From contig MGNL01000036.1 of NCBI GenBank assembly GCA_001796785.1, forward strand, positions 279 to 26,932: a DNA stretch of 26,654 nucleotides, written 5' to 3'. This DNA comes from Chloroflexi bacterium RBG_16_51_16. Lineage in GTDB: Bacteria; Chloroflexota; Anaerolineae; Anaerolineales; Villigracilaceae. The notes under the pieces are model-generated. The model was not told the origin of the DNA, ran no database searches, and saw only the letters and a program-made list of their open reading frames with translations. Positions 15,838 through 21,414 of the stretch are shown here, piece after piece (within the stretch, counting starts at the first letter, position 1; every line of letters starts with the position of its first letter). Made by a program: the position numbers and the translations under genes.

Positions 15838-17073
15838 ATGGCTGATGAGTTTAAGGAAGACGCACCTTCAATTTCTGCAAAACCACAGCCCGAAACACAG
15901 AGCGATCCTGTGGATCGCTGGGCGGATGAAAACCACCCTGGTGACGGATTGTTGAGCCGTTGGTTTGGTGGATTGCTTCGACTAGGTTTAGGAGAACCTC
16001 TACTGCGGGCTGGCACGACGATCCTCTCGATTGGGGTTATCGTCCTGGTGATCTGGTTGATGAAGGTGCTTTCAGACATCGCCCCCCTTAATCTGGGTGT
16101 CTCTGGAGCGCTGGCAGCCGAACCGACCCCCACCGCTGTGGTCGATGTGGATACCATTCCGGCAGTAGATCTGTCGGAGGTCATCGGAATTTCCCGCGAA
16201 GCACGACTCCACACGAACGTACCTTCCCGTCCCCGGGTTGAGATCATCACCTATCTCGTTCAAGAGGGAGATACGGTCTTTGGCATCGCCGAAAAATTCA
16301 ACCTGCAGCCGGAAACCATCTTATGGGCGAACTACGGCACGCTGCTTGACGATCCGCACTCCTTAAAACCTGGTCAGGAATTGATCATCCTGCCCGGGGA
16401 TGGGGTATACCATCAATGGGTCAAGGAAAACCAGGAAGGTTTGATCGGCTTTGCCAAGTTCTTCAACGTCGAACCGGAGATCATTGTTAATGCCCCCGCC
16501 AACAAGCTGGATCCTGAAACAATAGGAGATCTGGCTGCGCCTAATATTCCTGACGGCACCTGGTTGTTCGTTCCTGGCGGTACCCGGGGTTTTATTTCGT
16601 GGAGCGCGCCGCTGGGTGTTACCCGCGAAAATCCCGCCTCCGCTCGTGTATTGGGACCCGGTTGGTGTGAACCGGTGTTCGGTGGCGCAGTGGGTTACGG
16701 CACCTATGTATACCCCACCAATAAACACTACTTATCGGGTTACAACTATTCCCCCAAGGCAAATCACAACGGTATTGATCTGGCGGGAAGCGAGGGCGAA
16801 GGCGTATACGCGGCGGATGCCGGCGTCGTTGTTTATTCAGGCTGGAACAATTACGGGTATGGCAACGTGGTGATGGTCGATCACGGCAACGGTTGGCAGA
16901 CGTTATATGCTCATCTTAGCGCTATATACCGCGGTTGTGGTGTCAGCGTTGGACAGGGGGAAGGCATCGGTGCCGTCGGGAGTACGGGCCGCTCTTCTGG
17001 ACCGCACCTTCATTTTGAACTTTTATCGCCCGGGATGAAAGTCAATCCCTGGGATTACCTTCCGCCGCCCTAG
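15838..17073 (+). CDS. Membrane-anchored LysM / M23 (LytM-type) peptidase
   Basis: The protein has 411 residues. An acidic cytoplasmic N-terminus is followed by one transmembrane helix at about 58-78 (TTILSIGVIVLVIWLM). A LysM domain spans about 138-186 (YLVQEGDTVFGIAEKFN, LKPGQELIILP), with a possible second degenerate LysM at 190-247. The M23 domain runs from about 285 to 408, with zinc ligands H310 and D314 (HNGID) and H392, and catalytic His H359 (YAHLS) and H390 (GPHLHFEL). All active-site residues are intact, so it is probably a cell-wall endopeptidase rather than an EnvC-like inactive activator. A consensus promoter lies upstream, and a tRNA cluster follows 41 bases after the stop. The ribosome site is weak (AGGA, 11 bases away). 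Confidence 0.93.
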   Translation: MADEFKEDAPSISAKPQPETQSDPVDRWADENHPGDGLLSRWFGGLLRLGLGEPLLRAGTTILSIGVIVLVIWLMKVLSDIAPLNLGVSGALAAEPTPTAVVDVDTIPAVDLSEVIGISREARLHTNVPSRPRVEIITYLVQEGDTVFGIAEKFNLQPETILWANYGTLLDDPHSLKPGQELIILPGDGVYHQWVKENQEGLIGFAKFFNVEPEIIVNAPANKLDPETIGDLAAPNIPDGTWLFVPGGTRGFISWSAPLGVTRENPASARVLGPGWCEPVFGGAVGYGTYVYPTNKHYLSGYNYSPKANHNGIDLAGSEGEGVYAADAGVVVYSGWNNYGYGNVVMVDHGNGWQTLYAHLSAIYRGCGVSVGQGEGIGAVGSTGRSSGPHLHFELLSPGMKVNPWDYLPPP

Positions 17074-17074
17074 C

Positions 17075-17103
17075 TTGCAGGTGTAAGTTATCTCGGCTAT
17101 AAT
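17075..17103 (+). promoter_or_regulatory. Promoter of the tRNA cluster
   Basis: TTGCAG (17075-17080) and TATAAT (17098-17103) are 17 bases apart. The -10 ends 11 bases before the first tRNA-like sequence. This fits a stable-RNA promoter driving the tRNA-Val cluster. Confidence 0.5.
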
Positions 17104-17114
17104 GTCGTCACCCC

Positions 17115-17170
17115 GGGCCCGTAGCTCAGTCGATTAGAGCGTGGCGCCCGGCGCCAAGGTCGATCCTGCA
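17115..17170 (+). pseudogene. Broken tRNA copy 1 (5' part, before tRNA-Val)
   Basis: The 5' acceptor half GGGCCCG, TA, and an intact D arm (GCTC...GAGC) are present, with the same ACCCC before them as tRNA-Val. The anticodon region TGGCGCCCGGCGCCA is only 15 bases instead of 17, so no proper 7-base loop forms. The T arm appears to have lost its 5' strand (only CGATCCTGC remains), and no matching 3' acceptor follows. It is best read as a decayed tRNA duplicate. Confidence 0.55.
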
Positions 17171-17190
17171 TCTTTATATCTTCATACCCC

Positions 17191-17264
17191 GGGCGCGTAG
17201 CTCAGCTGGTTAGAGCGCATGTATCACACACATGAGGTCGGGGGTTCGAGTCCCTCCGCGCCCA
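17191..17264 (+). tRNA. tRNA-Val (anticodon CAC)
   Basis: A complete cloverleaf of 74 bases is visible. The acceptor GGGCGCG pairs with CGCGCCC and the discriminator is A. The D arm is GCTC/GAGC. The anticodon stem CATGT/ACATG encloses ATCACAC, so the anticodon is CAC, reading GUG (Val). The T arm is GGGGG/CCCTC around TTCGAGT, with one G-U pair. CCA is not encoded. It lies between two broken tRNA copies. Confidence 0.92.
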
Positions 17265-17290
17265 CAAGCAACCGTTGATCGACTGCATTA

Positions 17291-17366
17291 GGGTTAGAGC
17301 GTGGCGCCATAGCGCCAAGGTCGGTGGTTCCCCCTCCTGGGATTACGCGAGTCTCCTCACGCCCAC
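17291..17366 (+). pseudogene. Broken tRNA copy 2 (after tRNA-Val)
   Basis: GGTTAGAGCG continues into TGGCGCCATAGCGCCA and AAGGTCGGTGGTTC. This looks like the D-arm 3' half, an anticodon arm one base short around CAT (Met-like), and the start of a T arm. A stretch near 17347-17366 (GCGAGTCTCCTCACGCCCAC) resembles the 3' end of the neighbouring tRNA-Val with point changes. The 5' acceptor is missing and the T loop is interrupted. It appears to be a rearranged tRNA relic. Confidence 0.5.
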
Positions 17367-17397
17367 ACCCGCAGCTGCTCGAGTACGGCTTATCCTT

Positions 17398-17403
17398 TAT
17401 AAT
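17398..17403 (+). promoter_or_regulatory. -10 element just before the sigma-factor gene
   Basis: TATAAT ends 9 bases before the ATG at 17413, the same spacing as at the NuoM-like gene. No Shine-Dalgarno lies between them and the -35 region is weak (CTGCTC). If active, the mRNA would be leaderless or nearly so. Confidence 0.4.
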
Positions 17404-17412
17404 CTCTCCCTG

Positions 17413-18051
17413 ATGACACAACGCAGCAACCAGGCATGGATCGCAGATCTTCAAACACCGGGACCGGCTCGTGAAGCTGCCCTTGACGATCTGCAAGGTA
17501 TCGTTCGCAAGGCGCTGCCCTTCGCACTTTCTCACTGGCTCTCACCGAGCGAACCCCTCTTCGAGCCGTTGGTCGAAGAAGTTACCCAGGATACCCTGCT
17601 GCGTGTTCTGGATCAGCTGAAAACCTTCGAAGGCCGAAGTCTGTTCACCACCTGGGTGCATAAGATCGCGGTCCGCATAGCCCTGACCGAATTGCGCCGT
17701 AAACGCTGGCGGGATGCCTCTCTGGATGAATTGACCGATAACGAAGATATGCCTCCGCCTCCCGGGTTGCTTGCCGATCCACAGGCGGGTCCGGAAAAAA
17801 CTGCCGAACGTGAGGATATGGTCAGGCGCGTACGTCACATCCTGGATGAGGAATTAACTCCCAAACAGCGCCAGGCGTTGATGCTCCTGGGGATCAACGG
17901 CATGCCCATGGAACAAGCCGCCAGCCGCATGAAGACCAATCGAAATGCACTGTACAAACTTTTGCACGATGCGCGCCTGCGCTTGAAAAGGAGGATGGTT
18001 GCGGAAGGATTGGATCCCCAGGACGTTCTATTGGCATTCGAAACCAGGTAA
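17413..18051 (+). CDS. ECF-like RNA polymerase sigma factor
   Basis: From the ATG at 17413 the protein has 212 residues. The frame is open upstream to 17275, but that part runs through the tRNA relic, so the ATG is chosen. Region 2 covers about 35-100 (VEEVTQDTLLRVLDQLKTFE, SLFTTWVHKIAVRIALTELR). A Pro-rich linker follows (MPPPPGLLADPQ). Region 4 covers about 150-200 (LTPKQRQALMLLGINGMPME, NRNALYKLLHDARLRLKRR), a helix-turn-helix for the -35 box. The gene is followed after 41 bases by a zinc-binding anti-sigma gene, the usual arrangement for regulated ECF factors. The target genes are unknown. Confidence 0.9.
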   Translation: MTQRSNQAWIADLQTPGPAREAALDDLQGIVRKALPFALSHWLSPSEPLFEPLVEEVTQDTLLRVLDQLKTFEGRSLFTTWVHKIAVRIALTELRRKRWRDASLDELTDNEDMPPPPGLLADPQAGPEKTAEREDMVRRVRHILDEELTPKQRQALMLLGINGMPMEQAASRMKTNRNALYKLLHDARLRLKRRMVAEGLDPQDVLLAFETR

Positions 18052-18092
18052 GTCCGGTTGAGGTTCAATCGTCTTTATTATCGAACTAGCTG

Positions 18093-18389
18093 ATGAAAAC
18101 ACAAAAGATCATCTCCCAGCTGCTTGATCTCTTCCGGCAGAAACCGGAAATTCCCCGTCCCTTGGTGGAGTGGATGATCACTTCCCTGGAAAAGACCTGG
18201 GAACAGGAGTTATCCTGTGATGATGTATTCGCATTGCTCGATCAGTATGCGGAACTTCACATGCGGGGTGAAGACACCGCTGAACTAATGCCCATGCTCA
18301 AACAACACCTGGATGTCTGCCGTGAATGTTGTGAAGAATACGACGCATTAGTGGATGTTCTCGAAGAACGACCGGGCACAAAGCAATAA
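18093..18389 (+). CDS. Soluble anti-sigma factor with zinc-binding (ZAS-like) motif
   Basis: The protein has 98 residues. H72-x3-C76-x2-C79 (HLDVCREC) together with C42 (ELSCDDVFALLDQYAE) is the zinc-associated anti-sigma pattern. There is no transmembrane helix and no sensor domain, so the input signal must be cytoplasmic, for example redox at the Cys cluster, which has an extra C80. It lies directly after the sigma-factor gene and before a strong terminator, making a two-gene operon. It is expected to hold the sigma factor inactive. Confidence 0.82.
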   Translation: MKTQKIISQLLDLFRQKPEIPRPLVEWMITSLEKTWEQELSCDDVFALLDQYAELHMRGEDTAELMPMLKQHLDVCRECCEEYDALVDVLEERPGTKQ

Positions 18390-18417
18390 GTACTTTTGTT
18401 ACATCATTAATATAACA

Positions 18418-18446
18418 AGCCGCCATGTTCGGCGGCTCTTTTCTTT
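18418..18446 (+). terminator. Rho-independent terminator after the sigma/anti-sigma operon
   Basis: AGCCGCC and GGCGGCT form a perfect 7-bp GC-rich stem with loop ATGTTC, followed by CTTTTCTTT. It starts 29 bases after the anti-sigma stop codon. The convergent DUF1684 gene ends at 18480, so it may also limit transcription from that side. Confidence 0.9.
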
Positions 18447-18479
18447 AAAACCATACTATTTACATTGAATTTGGGCGAT

Positions 18480-18992
18480 CTAATCTTCGTGCTCGAATAG
18501 CTTCTCTCCAGCTCGAATGGGTATCTTGAGCCGGTTCTCAAAGGGTGTGATTGGGCAGGAATAATACTCGTTATAGGCGCAGTATGGATTATAGGCAAGG
18601 TTGAAATCCACAAGAAATCTTCCTCCGGGCAGCGGGTCCGGTTCGAGGTAGCGACCTGCCGGATAGGTTTCTTTTCCCGCCAGGCTGTCAACGAAAGGTA
18701 GAAAGTAGCCGTTCTCACTTTGATACAGGGTTAGCTCTGCCGCTTGTCCATCCACGGCGAATTCGAACTTTCCGAAACGCTCGTACGACTGCACATCGCC
18801 TGTTGTAGTCTGCATCTCAACGGTCTCTTTGACAGGGAATTCATCAACTTTCACTTCCAACTTCAACTCCAGGTTCTCGGGAAAATAGTTCAGACCCTTA
18901 AACTCTTTCTTTTGTTCAGGCATCAAGGGGCTCTGGGGATGATGGGCAAATAGTTCATCCTTCTCAGCCCGGAAATCCTCAAGCTCGGTCAT
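18480..18992 (-). CDS. DUF1684 family protein
   Basis: The protein has 170 residues with no signal peptide. DUF1684 hallmarks are clear: FRAEKDELF at the N-terminus, KFEFAVDGQAAELTLYQ, FLPFVDSLAGKETYPAGRYL, LVDFNLAYNPYCAYNEYYSC and PFENRLKIPIRAGEK. The family is widespread and its biochemical role is unknown. An AGGAGGT ribosome site lies 4 bases before the ATG, so the start is secure. It is divergent from thpR across a 234-base gap (18993-19226). Confidence 0.9.
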   Translation of the reverse strand: MTELEDFRAEKDELFAHHPQSPLMPEQKKEFKGLNYFPENLELKLEVKVDEFPVKETVEMQTTTGDVQSYERFGKFEFAVDGQAAELTLYQSENGYFLPFVDSLAGKETYPAGRYLEPDPLPGGRFLVDFNLAYNPYCAYNEYYSCPITPFENRLKIPIRAGEKLFEHED

Positions 18993-19141
18993 GTTACCTC
19001 CTTTTCTTCATACCCTAGACTCGATTAAGATTGGTCCTCTTACCAGCCGGTGACCATGTTGCCTTTTCAACACATTTGCATCATGGGTAGCTTCGTCAAA
19101 GGATTATTCAGGATAGGCTCTTGCCTTTTTCTCTTTCTTAT

Positions 19142-19160
19142 GCTATTTTTATCTAATAGC
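19142..19160. repeat. Short inverted repeat in the DUF1684/thpR divergent region
   Basis: GCTATT and AATAGC form a perfect 6-bp inverted repeat around a 7-base loop, in the AT-rich gap between the two divergent genes. It is a possible operator or the stem of a leader. No other feature in 18993-19226 is convincing; candidate AT-rich -10 boxes are ambiguous. Confidence 0.25.
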
Positions 19161-19226
19161 GATGGCATTAATATTAACTATAGATTATCCCATTCAATCC
19201 ATTGTTAAAATATCTTTGATAGGGGG

Positions 19227-19853
19227 ATGCCATTTCAGGTCGGTATGACTCTCCAACGTACTTTTATTGCCCTCGAGCTCCCATCTGATCTCCAGAATGC
19301 CATAGAAAAAGAAACCGCCCGGCTTCGCGAACTGATCACTTCCGCATGCGTCCGATGGGTGCCCGTGCATAACATCCATCTGACTCTAAAATTCCTGGGG
19401 GATAGCTCGCCGGCCACCATCGAGATGCTAAAACAACTGCTGTCACAGGAAGCGCTCACCCATCCGACTTTTGAAATAAGTATTCGTGACCTGGGAGTAT
19501 TTCCAAATACGCGCCGCCCGCGCGTGATTTGGATCGGTCTGGTTGCACCTCCCTCGCTCGGTTCGTTGCAGCACGCGGTCGATGCAGGCGCCGCCCGTCT
19601 CGGTTACGAACCCGAGACCCGGCCTTTCTCGCCCCATCTAACCATCGGTCGAGTCCGGGAAAACCTCTCCACCGCTGAGTTGCAAACCATCCGCAGCGGT
19701 CTCGATGGCTGTAAAGTAGGATCAATCGGATCCGCCCGGATCGAGTCTGTGCATCTGTTCAAGAGCGAGCTGCATCGGGATGGATCGGTTTACACCAAAT
19801 TATTCTCTGCACAACTAATGGGCACAGCAGTCTCCGAAGGAGGTTTATCCTGA
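19227..19853 (+). CDS. thpR: RNA 2',3'-cyclic phosphodiesterase (2'-5' RNA ligase family)
   Basis: The protein has 208 residues. Both HxTx motifs of the 2H phosphoesterase fold are present: H51-L-T-L (HLTLKFLG) and H137-L-T-I (PHLTIGRV). The N-terminal TFIALELP and the C-terminal ESVHLFKSEL complete the family pattern. The enzyme hydrolyses 2',3'-cyclic phosphate RNA ends to 2'-phosphates. ATG 19227 is used here; ATG 19245 (MTLQRTFIALEL) is an alternative closer to the usual N-terminus. The stop codon overlaps the apparent rsfS start (CTGA). Confidence 0.93.
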   Translation: MPFQVGMTLQRTFIALELPSDLQNAIEKETARLRELITSACVRWVPVHNIHLTLKFLGDSSPATIEMLKQLLSQEALTHPTFEISIRDLGVFPNTRRPRVIWIGLVAPPSLGSLQHAVDAGAARLGYEPETRPFSPHLTIGRVRENLSTAELQTIRSGLDGCKVGSIGSARIESVHLFKSELHRDGSVYTKLFSAQLMGTAVSEGGLS

Positions 19854-20194
19854 CCCCGCTGGAGTTTGCCCGAGAGATCGTCAATGCCCTGGAGGACAAA
19901 AAAGGCGAGGACATCGTCCTCATGGACCTGAAGGACCTGGTGGTGTTCACAGATTATTTTGTGATCTGCACGGGTACCAGCGACAGGATGTTGGATGCCC
20001 TTGCTGATAGTGTCCTCGATCGTTCGGGAAAAGTCCGTGAGCATAAAGGGCGGAAGGAAGGTCTCGCCCGGGATGGTTGGGTGGTTGTTGATTATGGTGA
20101 CGTGGTCGTCCATCTTTTTTCGCCCGACCAGAGGGAATACTATGATCTGGAGGAACTTTGGAGCGAGGGCAAGGTTCTACTGAGAGTACAGTAA
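19850..20194 (+). CDS. rsfS: Ribosome silencing factor RsfS, apparent CTG start
   Basis: From 19850 the product has 114 residues and matches RsfS (RsfA/YbeB, Iojap): EFAREIVNALEDKKGEDIVL, DLVVFTDYFVICTGTSDRML, EGLARDGWVVVDYGDVVVHL and YYDLEELWSEG. RsfS binds L14 on the 50S subunit and blocks subunit joining when nutrients are low. The first ATG in frame (19922) would remove the first conserved helix. Instead AAGGAGG (19837-19843) lies 6 bases before CTG at 19850, and the residues that follow (TPLEFAREIV) fit the normal N-terminus. An ATC at 19847 is the only nearby alternative. The CTG overlaps the thpR stop, implying coupled translation. Confidence 0.88.
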   Translation: MTPLEFAREIVNALEDKKGEDIVLMDLKDLVVFTDYFVICTGTSDRMLDALADSVLDRSGKVREHKGRKEGLARDGWVVVDYGDVVVHLFSPDQREYYDLEELWSEGKVLLRVQ

Positions 20195-20862
20195 ACCCCA
20201 AACGGGATCATCCGGTTCAATATCGCGTGACTGCCGGTTTGTTAAACATCCGCAACGGTGCCTCTACGCGTGATGCGGTTCTTGGACAGCTGAGAAAAAA
20301 CCAGGTCATTGATGCCCTGGAAGAATCTCCGGACGGACGCTGGGTTAAAACTGCTTTTCAGGACAGGGAGGGCTGGGTGTCGAAAAAGCATCTGAAAATA
20401 TTGCCCTATCTGCCCGGATCGGATGAGGATTTTGCCTGGATGTCAGTCGCAGAAAAGGAAATTGGGATCATTGAGATCCCCGGACGCCTCAGCCATCCCC
20501 GCGTCCTGGAATACCTCTCTGCAACGGACGTCAGGTCCATCGCTCGGACAAGTGATGAAACCGATTGGTGCTCCGCCTTCGTGAATTGGTGCCTGAGCAA
20601 GGCTGGATATGAAGGCACAGGTTCTGCCCTGGCAAGGTCGTGGCTGGATTGGGGCCAGAAAATTGATACTCCCCGCAAGGGCTGCATCGTTATTTTTTCC
20701 CGCGGCCGTAGATTCGGCCATGTCGGCTTTTATATCGGCGAAACCGATACAGAAATCATCGTCCTGGGGGGCAATCAGAACAATCCCGAGACGAACATAT
20801 CGGGAGTAAATCTAAAGTACTACCCCAAATCCCGGTTGCTGGGTTACCGGATACCCGGCTGA
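20158..20862 (+). CDS. SH3-domain plus NlpC/P60-like (TIGR02594-type) wall hydrolase
   Basis: From the TTG at 20158 the product has 234 residues. An SH3b domain lies at about 21-82 (VTAGLLNIRNGAS, EGWVSKKHLK). The second domain (about 92-234) fits the TIGR02594 family of NlpC/P60-like cysteine peptidases: FAWMSVAEKEIGIIEIPG, C138 in TDWCSAFVNWCL, H188 in FGHVGFYIG, and LGGNQNN. There is no signal peptide or membrane helix, so export is unexplained. The start is uncertain: TTG 20158 has GGAGG upstream but overlaps rsfS by 37 bases, and GTG at 20228 would begin at the SH3 domain. It ends 9 bases from the convergent ndk gene. Confidence 0.82.
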   Translation: MERGQGSTESTVNPKRDHPVQYRVTAGLLNIRNGASTRDAVLGQLRKNQVIDALEESPDGRWVKTAFQDREGWVSKKHLKILPYLPGSDEDFAWMSVAEKEIGIIEIPGRLSHPRVLEYLSATDVRSIARTSDETDWCSAFVNWCLSKAGYEGTGSALARSWLDWGQKIDTPRKGCIVIFSRGRRFGHVGFYIGETDTEIIVLGGNQNNPETNISGVNLKYYPKSRLLGYRIPG

Positions 20863-20871
20863 GCCGCCTGT

Positions 20872-21324
20872 TTATTTTTCAAATATCCAGCGGTCGATCT
20901 CTCGCTGCCACTCCACCAATTCTAATTTTTTAAACCACAGGGCGACCTCGTTTTCCCCGTTTTCGACGCTATCCGATGCATGCGTCAGGTTCCGTCCCAC
21001 CTCCAGTGCATAGTCATGGCGGACCGAGCCCGGTGCAGCCTCCGTGGGCTTCGTCGATCCCATGGTCTGGCGTACGGCCGCAATGGCGTTCGGGCCTTCC
21101 CAGACCATGGCCAGCACCGGAGCCGAGGTGATATAACGGATTAACCCATCATAGAATGGTTTGCCCTTATGGATGGCATAGTGTGTCTCCGCCAGCTTGT
21201 TCTCAACCTTCATGAATTTGGCAGCCACGATCCGCAGGCCGCGCCGTTCCAGGCGGGAGATCACCTCCCCCACGAGACCTCTTTGCACACCATCCGGTTT
21301 GATCAGTACGAGCGTTCTTTCCAT
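20872..21324 (-). CDS. ndk: Nucleoside diphosphate kinase
   Basis: The protein has 150 residues. The frame is open to 21393, but the ATG at 21324 has AGGAGG 7 bases upstream and starts exactly at the family N-terminus (MERTLVLIKPDGVQRG). The phosphorylated His is in GRNLTHASDS (usual GRNvIHgSDS), and the MVWEGPNAIAAVRQTMG and STKPTEAAPGSVR segments are conserved. It transfers the gamma-phosphate from ATP to other NDPs. It follows the large TPR gene on the minus strand, separated by two hairpins, one of which is terminator-like. Confidence 0.96.
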   Translation of the reverse strand: MERTLVLIKPDGVQRGLVGEVISRLERRGLRIVAAKFMKVENKLAETHYAIHKGKPFYDGLIRYITSAPVLAMVWEGPNAIAAVRQTMGSTKPTEAAPGSVRHDYALEVGRNLTHASDSVENGENEVALWFKKLELVEWQREIDRWIFEK

Positions 21325-21348
21325 GGATTTCCTCCTGCAAACAAAATA

Positions 21349-21372
21349 AATTCGGGGTCCTCGCCCCGAATT
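21349..21372 (-). terminator. Terminator-like hairpin between the TPR gene and ndk
   Basis: On the minus strand AATTCGGGG and CCCCGAATT form a 9-bp stem with a 6-base loop, followed by TATTTTGTTT. It resembles an intrinsic terminator for the TPR gene. It ends only about 24 bases before the ndk ATG, with the ndk Shine-Dalgarno in between, so there is little room for an ndk promoter after it. It may act as a partial terminator or attenuator. Confidence 0.65.
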
Positions 21373-21384
21373 ACCAATAGCGCC

Positions 21385-21411
21385 GTAAAACAAGAGCCGC
21401 TCCTGTTTTAC
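21385..21411 (-). terminator. Second hairpin just after the TPR gene stop
   Basis: GTAAAACA pairs with TGTTTTAC (8 bp); an A/C mismatch and an inner GAG/CTC stem with loop CCG complete the hairpin. It begins 4 bases beyond the TPR stop codon. No clear U-run follows on the minus strand, so it is probably a 3'-end stabiliser or accessory to the terminator next to it. Confidence 0.4.
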
Positions 21412-21414
21412 AAA

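Noticed and set aside
17275..17412. Longer sigma-factor start beginning inside the tRNA cluster
   Set aside because: The extra 46 codons translate a tRNA relic and do not resemble a sigma region; the ATG at 17413 fits the family N-terminus.
21325..21393. 23-residue extension of ndk
   Set aside because: The family starts at MERTLVLIKPDG, and the ATG at 21324 has a perfect Shine-Dalgarno; the extension covers the hairpin.
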